Program-made: the position numbers and the translations under genes
NCBI RefSeq assembly: GCF_009797935.1
Contig: NZ_VOLC01000007.1
Coordinates: 223,139-287,138 of the forward strand
Length of the DNA: 64,000 bases
DNA from: Lunatibacter salilacus
GTDB taxonomy: Bacteria > Bacteroidota > Bacteroidia > Cytophagales > Cyclobacteriaceae
Direction of reading: 5' to 3'
Part shown: positions 27,245 through 36,710 of the stretch, one piece after another
Numbering within the stretch: the stretch's first letter is position 1
Layout of the letters: each line of letters starts with the position of its first letter
The notes under the pieces: generated by a model
Seen by the model: only the letters and a program-made list of their open reading frames with translations
The model's database searches: none
What the model was told of the DNA's origin: nothing

Positions 27245-30200
27245 TTAAGCTTCGTTTATATCCTTGTTTCGAATTTTGGTAAAATACCAAATATTGGGGC
27301 TGACGTTGATTTCCTCCAACACATGGAAGGCTCTTTCCTCATTTACTTCCTTAAAAGCAGAATCTGTATTTTCCTGGATTTTAAGCATTTGGTAAACTTT
27401 CGATTCAGGATCATTCATATCTCCAAATACCAATGCCTCGGAAGGACACGCAACCGCACAGGCCACGTTGATCTCACCGTCTTGGATTTTTCTTCTTTCT
27501 TTTTTGGCTGTTAATTTTCCTGCTTGAATACGCTGAACGCACATGGAGCATTTCTCCATTACGCCTCTGGATCTCACCGTAACGTCAGGGTTCAATACCA
27601 TTTTGCCCATATCATCGTTTTGAGCCACGTTATATCCGGCAAAATCTTGGTTGTCGTGGTATTTAAACCAGTTAAACCGTCGTACTTTATACGGACAGTT
27701 ATTTGCGCAATATCGGGTACCGATACAACGGTTGTATGTCATTTGGTTCAATCCTTCTGAACTGTGCGTAGTCGCTACCACCGGGCAAACCGTCTCACAT
27801 GGAGCGTTGTTGCAGTGCTGGCACATCATGGGTTGAAATATTACCTCGGGATTATCAGCCGCTTGCTCCAACTCCTTATTACTAGTTGCTCCCGTTGGAG
27901 AACTGTAATACCGGTCAATCCTTATCCAAGCCATTTCCCTTCTATTGAGAACTTCCTGCTTTCCTACCACGGCTACGTTGTTTTCAACCTGGCAAGCTAC
28001 AGTACATGCTCCGCAACCAGTGCAGGAGTTCAGATCGATGGCAAGACCCCAGTGATGTTGGCTGTACTTGTGACCTGCCCAAAGCGAGATTTTGGAAGGT
28101 TTGAAGAATTCCCCCTCTTTGTAAACTTTCGGATGGTACCTGCCGGCACTTGCATCCTTTTTATATTCACCCAACGTAGACTCCTGAACCACAAAATTAC
28201 GGTCCATGTAGGTCTGGTGGGTTTGTGTCTGAGCAATTTTATAACTATCTCCGGTCAATTCAACTGTCACACCTTCGGTGACGTCGTAATTGACGAAGCC
28301 TTTGGAGCTATCAAGCAAGGCATAGGCATTGACTCCTAAGCCGCTGGCAACACGACCGGCATCAGTCCTTCCATATCCCAACGCAAGACCAACAGTGCCG
28401 TCTGCCTGACCTGGCTGGACCAAAATGGGAACTGATATAGATTTCCCGTTTACAGTCAAATTTGCCAACTTGGTAGCACCTTCAAACATCTTCAAGCCGT
28501 TATCATTGGCCCACTTTTGGGATACAGTTAAATAATTGTCCCAGGTAGCTTTTGAGATCGGGTCAGGCATTTCCTGTAGCCATGGATTGTTGGCATGAGC
28601 ACCGGATCCAATTCCGACTTTGGCGTAAACCACGAGTTCAGTCCCAGTGTTATCTCCTCTGTAGCTGGTTCCAATAGCTGCGGCGGAAGCACTAATATCT
28701 CCCAAAGAGGCAGGTTCACCGAGCCCTTCATTGGAAACATGAAATACTCCGTTGTGGAGACACTCATCCCAAAACTGTTGGAAATCTCCACTTACTTCAC
28801 CGGAGGTAAAAAAGGTTTCTCTCCAGTTGGCTTGTAAAAAATCATAGTAAGGAGTTGATACTCCAGCCCACTTCAGCATGCTTTCCTGAGCTTGACGTGT
28901 ATCAAACAGTGGAGAGATAGTTGGCTGGGATAAACTGTACTCCCCTACTTTAGGGTTAAAATCGTTCCAGCTCTCCAAGAAATGGTGATCTGGAGCAAGA
29001 TATTGGACTTTAGCGGCTGTTTCATTCATGGCCTCGCTTGTGGATACTGAAACTCTAGCTTTGGCTATAGCCTCTGCCAATTCCGTTCCTCTTGCAAAAT
29101 CATAAACAGGATTGCAATTATAAAAAATAACAGCTCCTATGCTACCTCCATTTAATTCAGTAACTAACTGATTCATTCTAGCATCGTCTCCTTTTCGGAA
29201 ATGAGCCGCCTGGGCTAACGAAAGCGTGTTGCCGGCGCTTTGAAGTAAATCATTGATGGCATGAATCACTACCTGTACGTTTGGATCATTTGACCCAGAT
29301 ACTACTAAAGCACTTCCTTGGTTCGCCCAGAGTTCATCCGCAGCCTTGGACAGGTGGTTGATTTCAATGGCCGGAGCATTTACTGTGGCGGCTCCGGCTT
29401 TTCTAGCCAATAAATTATATAATGCCAATACAGCCAGCCCGCTTTGAGATGCCCTTATGGGAGTTCTGTAGTCCGCATTGGCACCAGTAAGAGACAGGTT
29501 GGATTCAAATTGGAAATGGCGGGACATGTTGGAATTCTCCTTCGAGATTTTCCGTCCTTTACTGTATTGTTTGGAATATTCTATAGGAGAGATCCAAGTA
29601 CCCAAGAAGTCAGCACCAAAACTTACAATGACCGAGGCTTTGTCAAAATAATAGGAAGGCAATACTCCTACGCCATAATATGTTTCACTGGCTTTTGTAA
29701 TACCATAATTTGATATTGGATCATAAGTAACTACTTCAACATTACCCATGGTTTCTGCGAATGCAGCCAATGCCTTTTCTGTAGAGGGAGAAAGGATGGT
29801 GTTTGTCACTATTTTGACGGTGCCTGCAGAACTAAGTTTAGATGACAGATCAACGTCGAAGTTGGGCCAAGTGACCTTTTCACCATTGATATGGGGGCCG
29901 GAAATTCGCTGCTTGTCATATAGAGACAATACAGAAGATTCTACAATAGCACTTGTTCCTCCCTGGGTAATCGGAGAGAGCGTATTACCGTCAATTTTGA
30001 TTGGTCTACCCTCTCTGGTTTTAACAACCACCGATGCATAGTCTCCACCGGAAACAAAGGTTGAAGCATAATAATTAGGGACGGAGGGATCTATATCCAC
30101 AGGTTTGGTAACATAAGGAATAGCCTTTCTGACAGGAGCTTCGCAAGCTGCCAAAGATGCGGCCGCTAAACTGAAACCCATCATTTTCAGGAAATCCCTT

Positions 30201-30337
30201 CTGGATGCACTTCCGTCCTCGTTGGACTTATGAAGCGGGAGGTTTTCGGCGAATTCCTTATCCGCATGTTTTACGAATTCAGGATCGTTGGTCAACTGTT
30301 CTAACCCTTTCCAGTACGTCTTTTTATTATCTCTCAT
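27245..30337 (-). CDS. actB: Alternative complex III iron-sulfur/molybdopterin-like subunit ActB
   Basis: Periplasmic electron-transfer subunit of 1030 residues, formed by a molybdopterin-oxidoreductase-like half fused to a ferredoxin-like half. The N-terminus has a twin-arginine-type segment (SRRDFLKMMGFSLAA, RR at 46-47) and a lipobox-like LAAC ending at Cys65. The first half resembles formate dehydrogenase-type folds, which in known ActB bind no molybdenum. From about 770 to 990 four cysteine clusters follow: CTGCGACTVAC, CQHCNNAPCETVC, CIGTRYCANNC and CSMC with a distant CAVAC. These would hold three [4Fe-4S] and one [3Fe-4S] or similar centres. It lies between actA and actC. Confidence 0.94.
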   Translation of the reverse strand: MRDNKKTYWKGLEQLTNDPEFVKHADKEFAENLPLHKSNEDGSASRRDFLKMMGFSLAAASLAACEAPVRKAIPYVTKPVDIDPSVPNYYASTFVSGGDYASVVVKTREGRPIKIDGNTLSPITQGGTSAIVESSVLSLYDKQRISGPHINGEKVTWPNFDVDLSSKLSSAGTVKIVTNTILSPSTEKALAAFAETMGNVEVVTYDPISNYGITKASETYYGVGVLPSYYFDKASVIVSFGADFLGTWISPIEYSKQYSKGRKISKENSNMSRHFQFESNLSLTGANADYRTPIRASQSGLAVLALYNLLARKAGAATVNAPAIEINHLSKAADELWANQGSALVVSGSNDPNVQVVIHAINDLLQSAGNTLSLAQAAHFRKGDDARMNQLVTELNGGSIGAVIFYNCNPVYDFARGTELAEAIAKARVSVSTSEAMNETAAKVQYLAPDHHFLESWNDFNPKVGEYSLSQPTISPLFDTRQAQESMLKWAGVSTPYYDFLQANWRETFFTSGEVSGDFQQFWDECLHNGVFHVSNEGLGEPASLGDISASAAAIGTSYRGDNTGTELVVYAKVGIGSGAHANNPWLQEMPDPISKATWDNYLTVSQKWANDNGLKMFEGATKLANLTVNGKSISVPILVQPGQADGTVGLALGYGRTDAGRVASGLGVNAYALLDSSKGFVNYDVTEGVTVELTGDSYKIAQTQTHQTYMDRNFVVQESTLGEYKKDASAGRYHPKVYKEGEFFKPSKISLWAGHKYSQHHWGLAIDLNSCTGCGACTVACQVENNVAVVGKQEVLNRREMAWIRIDRYYSSPTGATSNKELEQAADNPEVIFQPMMCQHCNNAPCETVCPVVATTHSSEGLNQMTYNRCIGTRYCANNCPYKVRRFNWFKYHDNQDFAGYNVAQNDDMGKMVLNPDVTVRSRGVMEKCSMCVQRIQAGKLTAKKERRKIQDGEINVACAVACPSEALVFGDMNDPESKVYQMLKIQENTDSAFKEVNEERAFHVLEEINVSPNIWYFTKIRNKDINEA

Positions 30338-30371
30338 TTCTTATTGAAAAGATTTTCGTAAGATTATTTTT

Positions 30372-31652
30372 TTAATAATGACATTTAGCACATTCCAATC
30401 CGCCAATATCCTTTACTTTCAGTGCATCTTTAGAGTCGGCATGCAAAAGGACCAACTTGTCGTAATACTCATTTCCCTGAGAGGCGATTTCTGTATTACG
30501 ATGACAGTCTATACACCAACCCATCGTCAAAGCACTATGCTGATATACAACCTCCATCTCTTCGATAGGACCATGACAGGTCTGGCATTCTATGCCACCC
30601 ACTACTACGTGCTGGGAATGGTTGAAATAAGCCAAATCAGGAAGGTTGTGTACCCGCACCCATTCTATAGGCCTATTATTATCATACGCATCATATAATT
30701 TCGCAATTTCAGGAGAAATCCCCTCCTGTCCTCCTACATTCTGAATGTGCATGTGGCAATTCATACAAATATTCGCAGATGGGATGTTGGCTGACTTGCC
30801 AATTTCCACGCCGGTATGGCAATATTGACATTGAATTTCATATTGGCCGGCATGTAGTTGATGGGAATAGGCAATTGGCTGTGCAGGTGCATAGCCTTGC
30901 TGAATTCCTACACCGTAGATGCCGTCAATAGCTGTTTTCACTACTAGGGCAAGTACTATAGTTGTTACAATTACAATAAACCCATCACTGGTCAACAACT
31001 TTTTTACACTCCCTTTCTGATTGATAAATGCCTTATCCTCGTCATCCAACTTGTCACTGGAATTCATGTATTTGGTGAGAACGGAAACGATCAGTCCCAA
31101 TACTACCAGAATAAGTAACAGAACGAATACTAAAACAACCAGCATGATGGTCAGGTATTCGCTTGGAACGCCTCCGCCCCCAGTAGCTCCACCCTCACCG
31201 ACGGCACCAGCTTCGGTAGCAGCTTCAGCGGTATCCCCATATTCAATATAGGATAACAGGTTCATCACATCACCATCACTTAGAAAGTCATGTGAAGGCA
31301 TTACAATGTTATTGTATTCCCTGTATAGCGCAACCGCGGCAGCGTCACCACTTTGAATTAGAAGCTGGGAATTGACGATGAATTGTTTAGCCCAATCCAA
31401 CTCTCTACGCTCAGTAACACCACGTAATGCCGGACCCGTATACCGTTGGTCCAACTTGTGACAGGTCTTACAGTTCGCATTGAACAAGGCCTGCCCTGCC
31501 TGAATGGCATCTTCACTATCCGATACATCGGGGTTTACCGCATAGGCATCCACGCCTCCAACGAGGAAAAAAGCCAGCAACAATGTTCCTAAATGGATAG
31601 GCACCCCTAAGAATGAGCGTTTGATAGACATAGTTTTATTTAATTTTTTCAA
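30372..31652 (-). CDS. actA: Alternative complex III multihaem subunit ActA with fused N-terminal cytochrome c domain
   Basis: Periplasmic haem subunit, 426 residues and first gene of the operon. Six CxxCH sites are visible: a lone one at 61-65 (CKTCH) in an N-terminal monohaem domain after a signal sequence, and five at 275-279, 296-300, 356-360, 380-384 and 421-425. A glycine-rich linker (150-162) and two membrane helices (about 165-192 and 223-242) separate the two parts. The five-haem half is the standard ActA. The extra domain may shuttle electrons to the oxidase, an inference from layout. Confidence 0.94.
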   Translation of the reverse strand: MKKLNKTMSIKRSFLGVPIHLGTLLLAFFLVGGVDAYAVNPDVSDSEDAIQAGQALFNANCKTCHKLDQRYTGPALRGVTERRELDWAKQFIVNSQLLIQSGDAAAVALYREYNNIVMPSHDFLSDGDVMNLLSYIEYGDTAEAATEAGAVGEGGATGGGGVPSEYLTIMLVVLVFVLLLILVVLGLIVSVLTKYMNSSDKLDDEDKAFINQKGSVKKLLTSDGFIVIVTTIVLALVVKTAIDGIYGVGIQQGYAPAQPIAYSHQLHAGQYEIQCQYCHTGVEIGKSANIPSANICMNCHMHIQNVGGQEGISPEIAKLYDAYDNNRPIEWVRVHNLPDLAYFNHSQHVVVGGIECQTCHGPIEEMEVVYQHSALTMGWCIDCHRNTEIASQGNEYYDKLVLLHADSKDALKVKDIGGLECAKCHY

Positions 31653-31953
31653 TTTTATTCCACGACATTGAAATTCCCCACAAATGTACTACCCAACTTC
31701 TATTTTTCAAACTTACCAATTTGAACAGCATGTAATTGAGCATATCAGGATTTAATATGTTATTTTATTGTAAATCAGATGGTTAAGGAGATTGGTTTTT
31801 AATAATCATTTATTTAGAAAGAATATAAATAAACTTTATCTGCTAATTAATTTTCTCTGCAGTTGCAATTCCTTCGTTATTATGGTTTTTCATAAATGGA
31901 TATTGTAAAGAATGTGTCCTCTATTTATTTAATTAAAAAATGTAGGGTGTCCA
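31653..31953. other. Gene-free stretch between actA and tRNA-Cys
   Basis: About 350 AT-rich bases separate actA from the tRNA gene. The left edge carries the act promoter and the right edge the tRNA promoter. Between 31720 and 31950 I see no gene, no strong hairpin and no repeat. Confidence 0.6.
31681..31711 (-). promoter_or_regulatory. Promoter of the act-cox operon
   Basis: On the minus strand a -33 TTTG (31711-31708) and a -7 TACATTTG (31688-31681) are separated by exactly 19 bases, a complete match to the Bacteroidota sigma-A consensus. It lies 29 bases before the actA start codon. Confidence 0.78.
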
Positions 31954-31984
31954 TTGATATAAAACTCAATAATGACTACATTTG
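31954..31984 (+). promoter_or_regulatory. Promoter of tRNA-Cys
   Basis: A -33 TTG (31954-31956) and a -7 TACATTTG (31977-31984) are spaced by 20 bases. The predicted transcript would begin about ten bases before the mature tRNA. Confidence 0.7.
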
Positions 31985-32001
31985 CATTCCGATTACAGAA
32001 T

Positions 32002-32072
32002 GGTCGAGTGGCCGAGTGGCTAGGCAGAGCTCTGCAAAAGCTCGTACAGCGGTTCGAATCCGCTCTCGACCT
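32002..32072 (+). tRNA. tRNA-Cys (anticodon GCA)
   Basis: All arms fold. The acceptor GGTCGAG (32002-32008) pairs with CTCGACC (32065-32071). The D-arm is GCC/GGC. The anticodon stem GAGCT/AGCTC encloses the loop CTGCAAA with anticodon GCA. The T-arm AGCGG/CCGCT has loop TTCGAAT. The discriminator base is T (U73), the identity element for cysteine. CCA is not encoded. A promoter precedes and a terminator follows. Confidence 0.96.
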
Positions 32073-32076
32073 CACA

Positions 32077-32108
32077 AAAAAGAGCATCCATATCCGGATG
32101 CTCTTTTT
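32077..32108. terminator. Bidirectional terminator between tRNA-Cys and the MscS gene
   Basis: Stem AAAAGAGCATCC/GGATGCTCTTTT with a six-base loop; A-tract and T-tract flank it, so it can end the tRNA transcript on the plus strand and the convergent MscS transcript (stop at 32132) on the minus strand. Confidence 0.88.
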
Positions 32109-32131
32109 CATTTACGACAAAATTACTCACC

Positions 32132-33793
32132 TTATTTGCCGGATTCCTGCTGGATAAACTTTTCCAACCGCTGCTGGTAAATGGCCTTTCCCTCTTCATA
32201 GACAGGCATCAATCCTTTTTTTTCCGGGAAGGTTTCCATATGTAGTGTTTGGGTTGGGAAGGCAAAACGAACGCCAAGATTATTGGCAAGCCGTATGATG
32301 CCCAAAATCAAATCTTCCCTCGTTTTTAGCTCTATGGGCCAAGTGGGCACTTCAAAAAATACGTAAAACATGACATCCAAACTGTAAGCTGACAGGTTGT
32401 TCAAATAGACGTTATAATAATCTTTTCTAGTATTTGGGTGTTTGCGAACCAATTCTTTCAATCCTTCCACGAAGACCTCTATCAACTCTGGGGGGGTGTC
32501 ATAGGTGATGGTAATGGTAGTGTAAAATCTCCTGTATTGCCTTAGCCCGTGATTGTCAATGGTGGCGTCCGCAATTTTCCCATTGGGTATATACACTAGG
32601 GAATTTCGAAATGTCCGTATCCGGGTGGATCTGAATCCCACCTCTTCGACCGTCCCGTCCACCTCACCGCTGGTAATCCAATCACCAACCTGAAACGGTT
32701 TGTCTATAAAAATCATAACAGACCCAAAAAAGTTTTTCAGTGTATCCTGCGCCGCAAGGGCAAAAGCAAGTCCTCCTATAGAAAGTCCGGTCAGAAACGG
32801 GACGATGTCTACCCGCAGGCCATCCTTTAAGACAAAAAGGGAACCAATTACGATAACGAATGTTTTAAGCGTCTTTCTAACCAACGGAACCAACTGGTCA
32901 TCTAAAGTTGACGTTGTTTTTTCAGCCATTCGCTCCAAATAGGAAGAAAGAACGTCGACTAACTTGTAAAAGATGATGGTCACGAGAAAAGGCTTAAGCC
33001 CATTTAATAACAGTGTGACCCAAGAAACGATAAAAATCGGAAGCTGAAGGACTCTTATAAATATGGCCAATAAAGCAACAATCAAGTATATACTTACCAC
33101 CCTCGCCACTGGCAATAGGAACTTTTCCGCCAATCCACCATACCCTGACCTCACCAATACATACCGGATGCCGCGGTCTACAATGATGGTAAAAATCTTA
33201 TGGCTTAAAAACACCATAAGAAGCAGGAAAAACAGCCCAACCAACTGCCACAGATGTAATCCAAAATAAATTTGGTTTCCAATTTTAGGAAGAAAATTCA
33301 ATAATTTGGAAGTGCCAAAAGGGTATGTCTCCTGGTGAAGATCATTGATATGGGAAACTGTATAAGCTGAGAAAAGCCATTTATCCCCAACTTTTTCAAG
33401 GTAAATGTTTGGTAAAATAGTCTTGTCAAAGAAATATTTTTGGTCATTGTTTGCAAGGGAGTCGATATAATTCCTCTCATTGGGAATTTCATTTATCCGC
33501 ACGTAAACGCCCTTACCATCAAAAATCTGTTTTAGCTTTACAGCTAGGGAATTGGCATTGGCACCACCCATTCTACTTACATCCAGTGCCTTTGCGGATA
33601 TTTCCGGTTTGAAATTACCCTCCTGTAAATTATGAAAGAAAGTTAAAGTCGTATTATATGGAGTTGAAAAATCATCGAAAGCCGAAGAATCTGTTAGGAA
33701 GCCTGGGGGTGAATCGGGGAATTGGGCGGATGATAAAAAAGGATGTAACAGGAAAAAACCTGCCATCATCATGAATAAGATGCAATTCTTCAT
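32132..33793 (-). CDS. MscS family mechanosensitive ion channel
   Basis: Inner-membrane channel that opens under osmotic downshift, 553 residues. A signal peptide (MKNCILFMMMAGFFLLHPFLSSAQ, read as ending SSAQ) and a periplasmic domain of about 150 residues precede several helices. The pore helix region GLSIGGLAFALAAQDTLKNFFG is the MscS signature. It is followed by the beta domain (KPFQVGDWITSGEVDGTVEEVGFRSTRIRT; in pieces GDWI, GTVEEVGFRST, NG KIADA) and the cytoplasmic alpha/beta vestibule. The extra N-terminal domain makes it longer than E. coli MscS (286 aa). Confidence 0.93.
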   Translation of the reverse strand: MKNCILFMMMAGFFLLHPFLSSAQFPDSPPGFLTDSSAFDDFSTPYNTTLTFFHNLQEGNFKPEISAKALDVSRMGGANANSLAVKLKQIFDGKGVYVRINEIPNERNYIDSLANNDQKYFFDKTILPNIYLEKVGDKWLFSAYTVSHINDLHQETYPFGTSKLLNFLPKIGNQIYFGLHLWQLVGLFFLLLMVFLSHKIFTIIVDRGIRYVLVRSGYGGLAEKFLLPVARVVSIYLIVALLAIFIRVLQLPIFIVSWVTLLLNGLKPFLVTIIFYKLVDVLSSYLERMAEKTTSTLDDQLVPLVRKTLKTFVIVIGSLFVLKDGLRVDIVPFLTGLSIGGLAFALAAQDTLKNFFGSVMIFIDKPFQVGDWITSGEVDGTVEEVGFRSTRIRTFRNSLVYIPNGKIADATIDNHGLRQYRRFYTTITITYDTPPELIEVFVEGLKELVRKHPNTRKDYYNVYLNNLSAYSLDVMFYVFFEVPTWPIELKTREDLILGIIRLANNLGVRFAFPTQTLHMETFPEKKGLMPVYEEGKAIYQQRLEKFIQQESGK

Positions 33794-33890
33794 TTCTTAT
33801 TTACTGTGTTTTTATTAAATGGGCAAACCCCAGTTTGAGACAGTTAAATTCGGCACAAAGGTAAGCAAAATTAAATCGGTCTTCCCAGTG

Positions 33891-36620
33891 TTACATCGGA
33901 AGCTTAAATTCCATCAAGCTCTTTTCAAAAACCGTATGAATCAAAAATTCATTTCTACTTCCTGAAAAGCTGACGGATATTGGAGTCTTTCCATTCAACG
34001 GCTTGGAATTCAACAATTCACCCTTTAAATTAAATAAATAGACGAATTCCTGCACCCGGTCGATTACCACAAAAATATCCTTTTGATAGCCAAACGAGAA
34101 CAACTGAAAATACAGGTCTTCCGACATAATATTCCAATTGAAAAGAGGTTCTTCATCCTGTGACAAAACATTGATTTTGTTAAATTCATGGATTACTATT
34201 AAAAAGTTATCGCCATTCTGGTTGGGTACTATATTGAATTTAGTTTCCCTATCCGGCCGGAGCAACTGGTTTCTATAGGTCAATTCCCCACTGAAATTCA
34301 CTTTAACAAGCTCCCCGGCATCATTGATGGTGACCAGCTGGGCAACACTCCCTCCTCTGTCTGTCAGTCCATACTCGGTAGATACCGATTCACCCAAGCG
34401 GACTGGGGACCCGATTCTGGACTCACCCCTTCTGTTCATAATTTCAAGATTCCCATTCTCATGAAAAGAAACCATAAAGTCCCCCATACCAGGGATTCGA
34501 TGATGGGCTGGAGGAGTCACAAGGCGCCCTGTGGACCTCCTGGGATTCCACCCCTCCAGTAATTGTCCACGCTGGTCAAAAATAAAAAGATCCCCTGATT
34601 CGTCGGATACAAAAAAACGATAATCCCTGGATTTATCGTAGTCCACCATATTGAAATGGGCAACCTTCCGTCCCTCAGGAAGAACGATGGGGAAGTCCGG
34701 CAACGACTCTCCAATCCGATCAAAACCATATATCCCATCCCTGGTGGCAAAGACTACCTGTAGCTTATCGTTCTTGTAATAATCCACCTGAAACACCTGG
34801 CCTAAGATCGCTCCCGAAAGATCTCTTGAAAAAACCCTATCTCCTCCACTGTTAACCAAATGTAATGTCATATCTTCATCCTGAACCAAATATTCCTTGC
34901 TCCTATCGGTGAAGTTTTCCAGCACCTTTGGCCCATATACCAGGGTCCGGTTAAAGGATACTTCCCGAGATCGGGTAAGTAAAATGTCCGTTGTTTTACG
35001 AATCGGATCCAATTGGTAATCAAATGATACTTGCACATTCACCTTTCCGTTTTCAGCGGTAATAATTAAAGATATCATATGAAAAGCCTGAATCTCCTGC
35101 GCATATTTCTGAAAAACAGACTGCCAATTTGGGGTAAGTGTGGGCAACATCAGGTTGTAAAATTTGGTGACGTCAATAAGCTGACTAAATACAGCCGTAT
35201 TGGGGATACTTTCTAAGTATTTCTTTTGAAAAACTGATTTGCCCCACATGCTGTCATTTCCATAGTCGTCCAAAAAGTTTTTCAACGTTCTGATTGAATT
35301 GGCGAATATGACATATTCCCCAATCGAAGAAACTACTGTCTCACTGAATCCTTCAAATCTACCTTCAAACAAATGCATGGGGAATTCTTCCAGCCCAAGT
35401 GGGAAAAACTCATGTCCCCGGTGCCTGTCTTTGACTAGCAACTCACGATCGCCCTGATTAAGCTGCACGGAAAAGTCTTCCAGCATGCTCAATGTAGCGG
35501 TTACATCCGTAACTGGAATAAGCAGCACTTTCTCCAACTCCTCCCTATTTAAACCTTCAAAAACCATCAATCCTACCTCACCGGATAGTTTGTCGAAAAA
35601 ACCGCGGGAAATCAGTTGGCTTTCTATTTCGGCCAATATGGTATTTCTAAATTGCGATATGTCGCGTAACCGGGGATGCAGGTTCTCGGATTGAGCTAAA
35701 TGGTGGTGCCGGAAGATTGCGGTGCGGTTACTAATTAATGCATTAAATTCCGCGAAATTTTTACCAGGAGTGAATGTATTCATAAATTGCTCACCGGATA
35801 GTGGCAGCAATTCCCCGGAAAGGTTAACCTTACCCTCCTCAAAAGCGAATCGGAAATTTGCCGCCAATTGAAGATCGTTTAGCTGCCGGGAAAAATCATC
35901 TGTTCGGTCAGTGGTTGCTGAAGCAAATAATTTTGACATGCCGGAGGACCCTACTCGAAGTAGTCCCATTCCCTCAGCTCTCTCCTCTGACTGAAACAGT
36001 ACGGCGTGGGATTCTTTGAAATTTCTCAATTCGTTGGATTTAACCAAACGAATGGCGTCCTCCACCAAAAAAGATGTATAACTGGCTAAAAGGATGTTTT
36101 CATACACCCCAAAGGTAAAAACTGCGTTCCCGGACGAAAGCGGATATTCATGTAAGGTGACGCCGCTATAATTACGGGTTTTGATACGGGAAGGATCAGC
36201 TACCCTACCCTTTGTTTGGGATAAAAAATCCTCCAGCAAGTCAACCTCTTGAAATCCTATGGCAAAAAGAAAATCAAAATCATCTCTACCAATCGGATGT
36301 AGGGAAAGCACAAACTGCTGTCCTTTGAGCGCTTTGTCCAAATTCCCCGATTTCCCGGTAAGACTGTCCAAATGCATGAGCTGCTGCTCCATTGATTTTA
36401 GTGCCGGAATACTGGAAAGTCGCTCCCAAATAGGCTGGGTGACGATCTCGTTCCAGGCAAACACCGGTTCCTGAGTTTCAAAAACCATCACCGCGTTGGA
36501 TGGAATCAAGCTAAGGGGATCGGTTTTTTTAAAAAAGAAATCATTATTAAATGCCAGAAATGCCGCAATCGACAACATTACCACTAAAACAATGACCAAT
36601 ATAGTCTTCAACGTATTCAA
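33891..36620 (-). CDS. Large membrane-anchored protein of unknown function, DUF3352-like N-terminus (909 aa)
   Basis: One N-terminal membrane helix (6-24) is followed by a long extracytoplasmic part. Residues 35-200 (DPLSLIPSNAVMVFE; LDKALKGQQFVLSLHP; FLFAIGFQE) look like the DUF3352 type of surface protein. Residues from about 600 on contain repeated four-stranded-sheet phrases (ATRDGIYGFDRIGESLPDFPI; VSDESGDLFIFDQRGQLLEGW; EIMNRRGE) that suggest a beta-propeller. Function is unknown. It lies between mscS and mdh, all on the minus strand, with a terminator upstream that isolates it from mdh. Confidence 0.75.
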   Translation of the reverse strand: MNTLKTILVIVLVVMLSIAAFLAFNNDFFFKKTDPLSLIPSNAVMVFETQEPVFAWNEIVTQPIWERLSSIPALKSMEQQLMHLDSLTGKSGNLDKALKGQQFVLSLHPIGRDDFDFLFAIGFQEVDLLEDFLSQTKGRVADPSRIKTRNYSGVTLHEYPLSSGNAVFTFGVYENILLASYTSFLVEDAIRLVKSNELRNFKESHAVLFQSEERAEGMGLLRVGSSGMSKLFASATTDRTDDFSRQLNDLQLAANFRFAFEEGKVNLSGELLPLSGEQFMNTFTPGKNFAEFNALISNRTAIFRHHHLAQSENLHPRLRDISQFRNTILAEIESQLISRGFFDKLSGEVGLMVFEGLNREELEKVLLIPVTDVTATLSMLEDFSVQLNQGDRELLVKDRHRGHEFFPLGLEEFPMHLFEGRFEGFSETVVSSIGEYVIFANSIRTLKNFLDDYGNDSMWGKSVFQKKYLESIPNTAVFSQLIDVTKFYNLMLPTLTPNWQSVFQKYAQEIQAFHMISLIITAENGKVNVQVSFDYQLDPIRKTTDILLTRSREVSFNRTLVYGPKVLENFTDRSKEYLVQDEDMTLHLVNSGGDRVFSRDLSGAILGQVFQVDYYKNDKLQVVFATRDGIYGFDRIGESLPDFPIVLPEGRKVAHFNMVDYDKSRDYRFFVSDESGDLFIFDQRGQLLEGWNPRRSTGRLVTPPAHHRIPGMGDFMVSFHENGNLEIMNRRGESRIGSPVRLGESVSTEYGLTDRGGSVAQLVTINDAGELVKVNFSGELTYRNQLLRPDRETKFNIVPNQNGDNFLIVIHEFNKINVLSQDEEPLFNWNIMSEDLYFQLFSFGYQKDIFVVIDRVQEFVYLFNLKGELLNSKPLNGKTPISVSFSGSRNEFLIHTVFEKSLMEFKLPM

Positions 36621-36656
36621 TTGCTGTTCTTTAGATTTACCGTAATGCCAATAACG

Positions 36657-36687
36657 AAAAAAATCCCAATTAAAATTGGGATTTTTT
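36657..36687 (-). terminator. Terminator of mdh
   Basis: Stem AAAAAATCCCAAT/ATTGGGATTTTTT with a four-base loop, 24 bases after the mdh stop on the minus strand. The A and T tracts make it symmetric. Confidence 0.85.
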
Positions 36688-36710
36688 AAAAGAATTTATC
36701 TGAGATCGTA

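Noticed and set aside
27764..28339. A 191-codon plus-strand frame opposite actB
   Set aside because: It mirrors the conserved ferredoxin half of actB; no family features on the plus strand.
31896..32180. Plus and minus frames of 60-94 codons over the tRNA gene
   Set aside because: The sequence folds as a complete tRNA-Cys with promoter and terminator; the frames are incidental.
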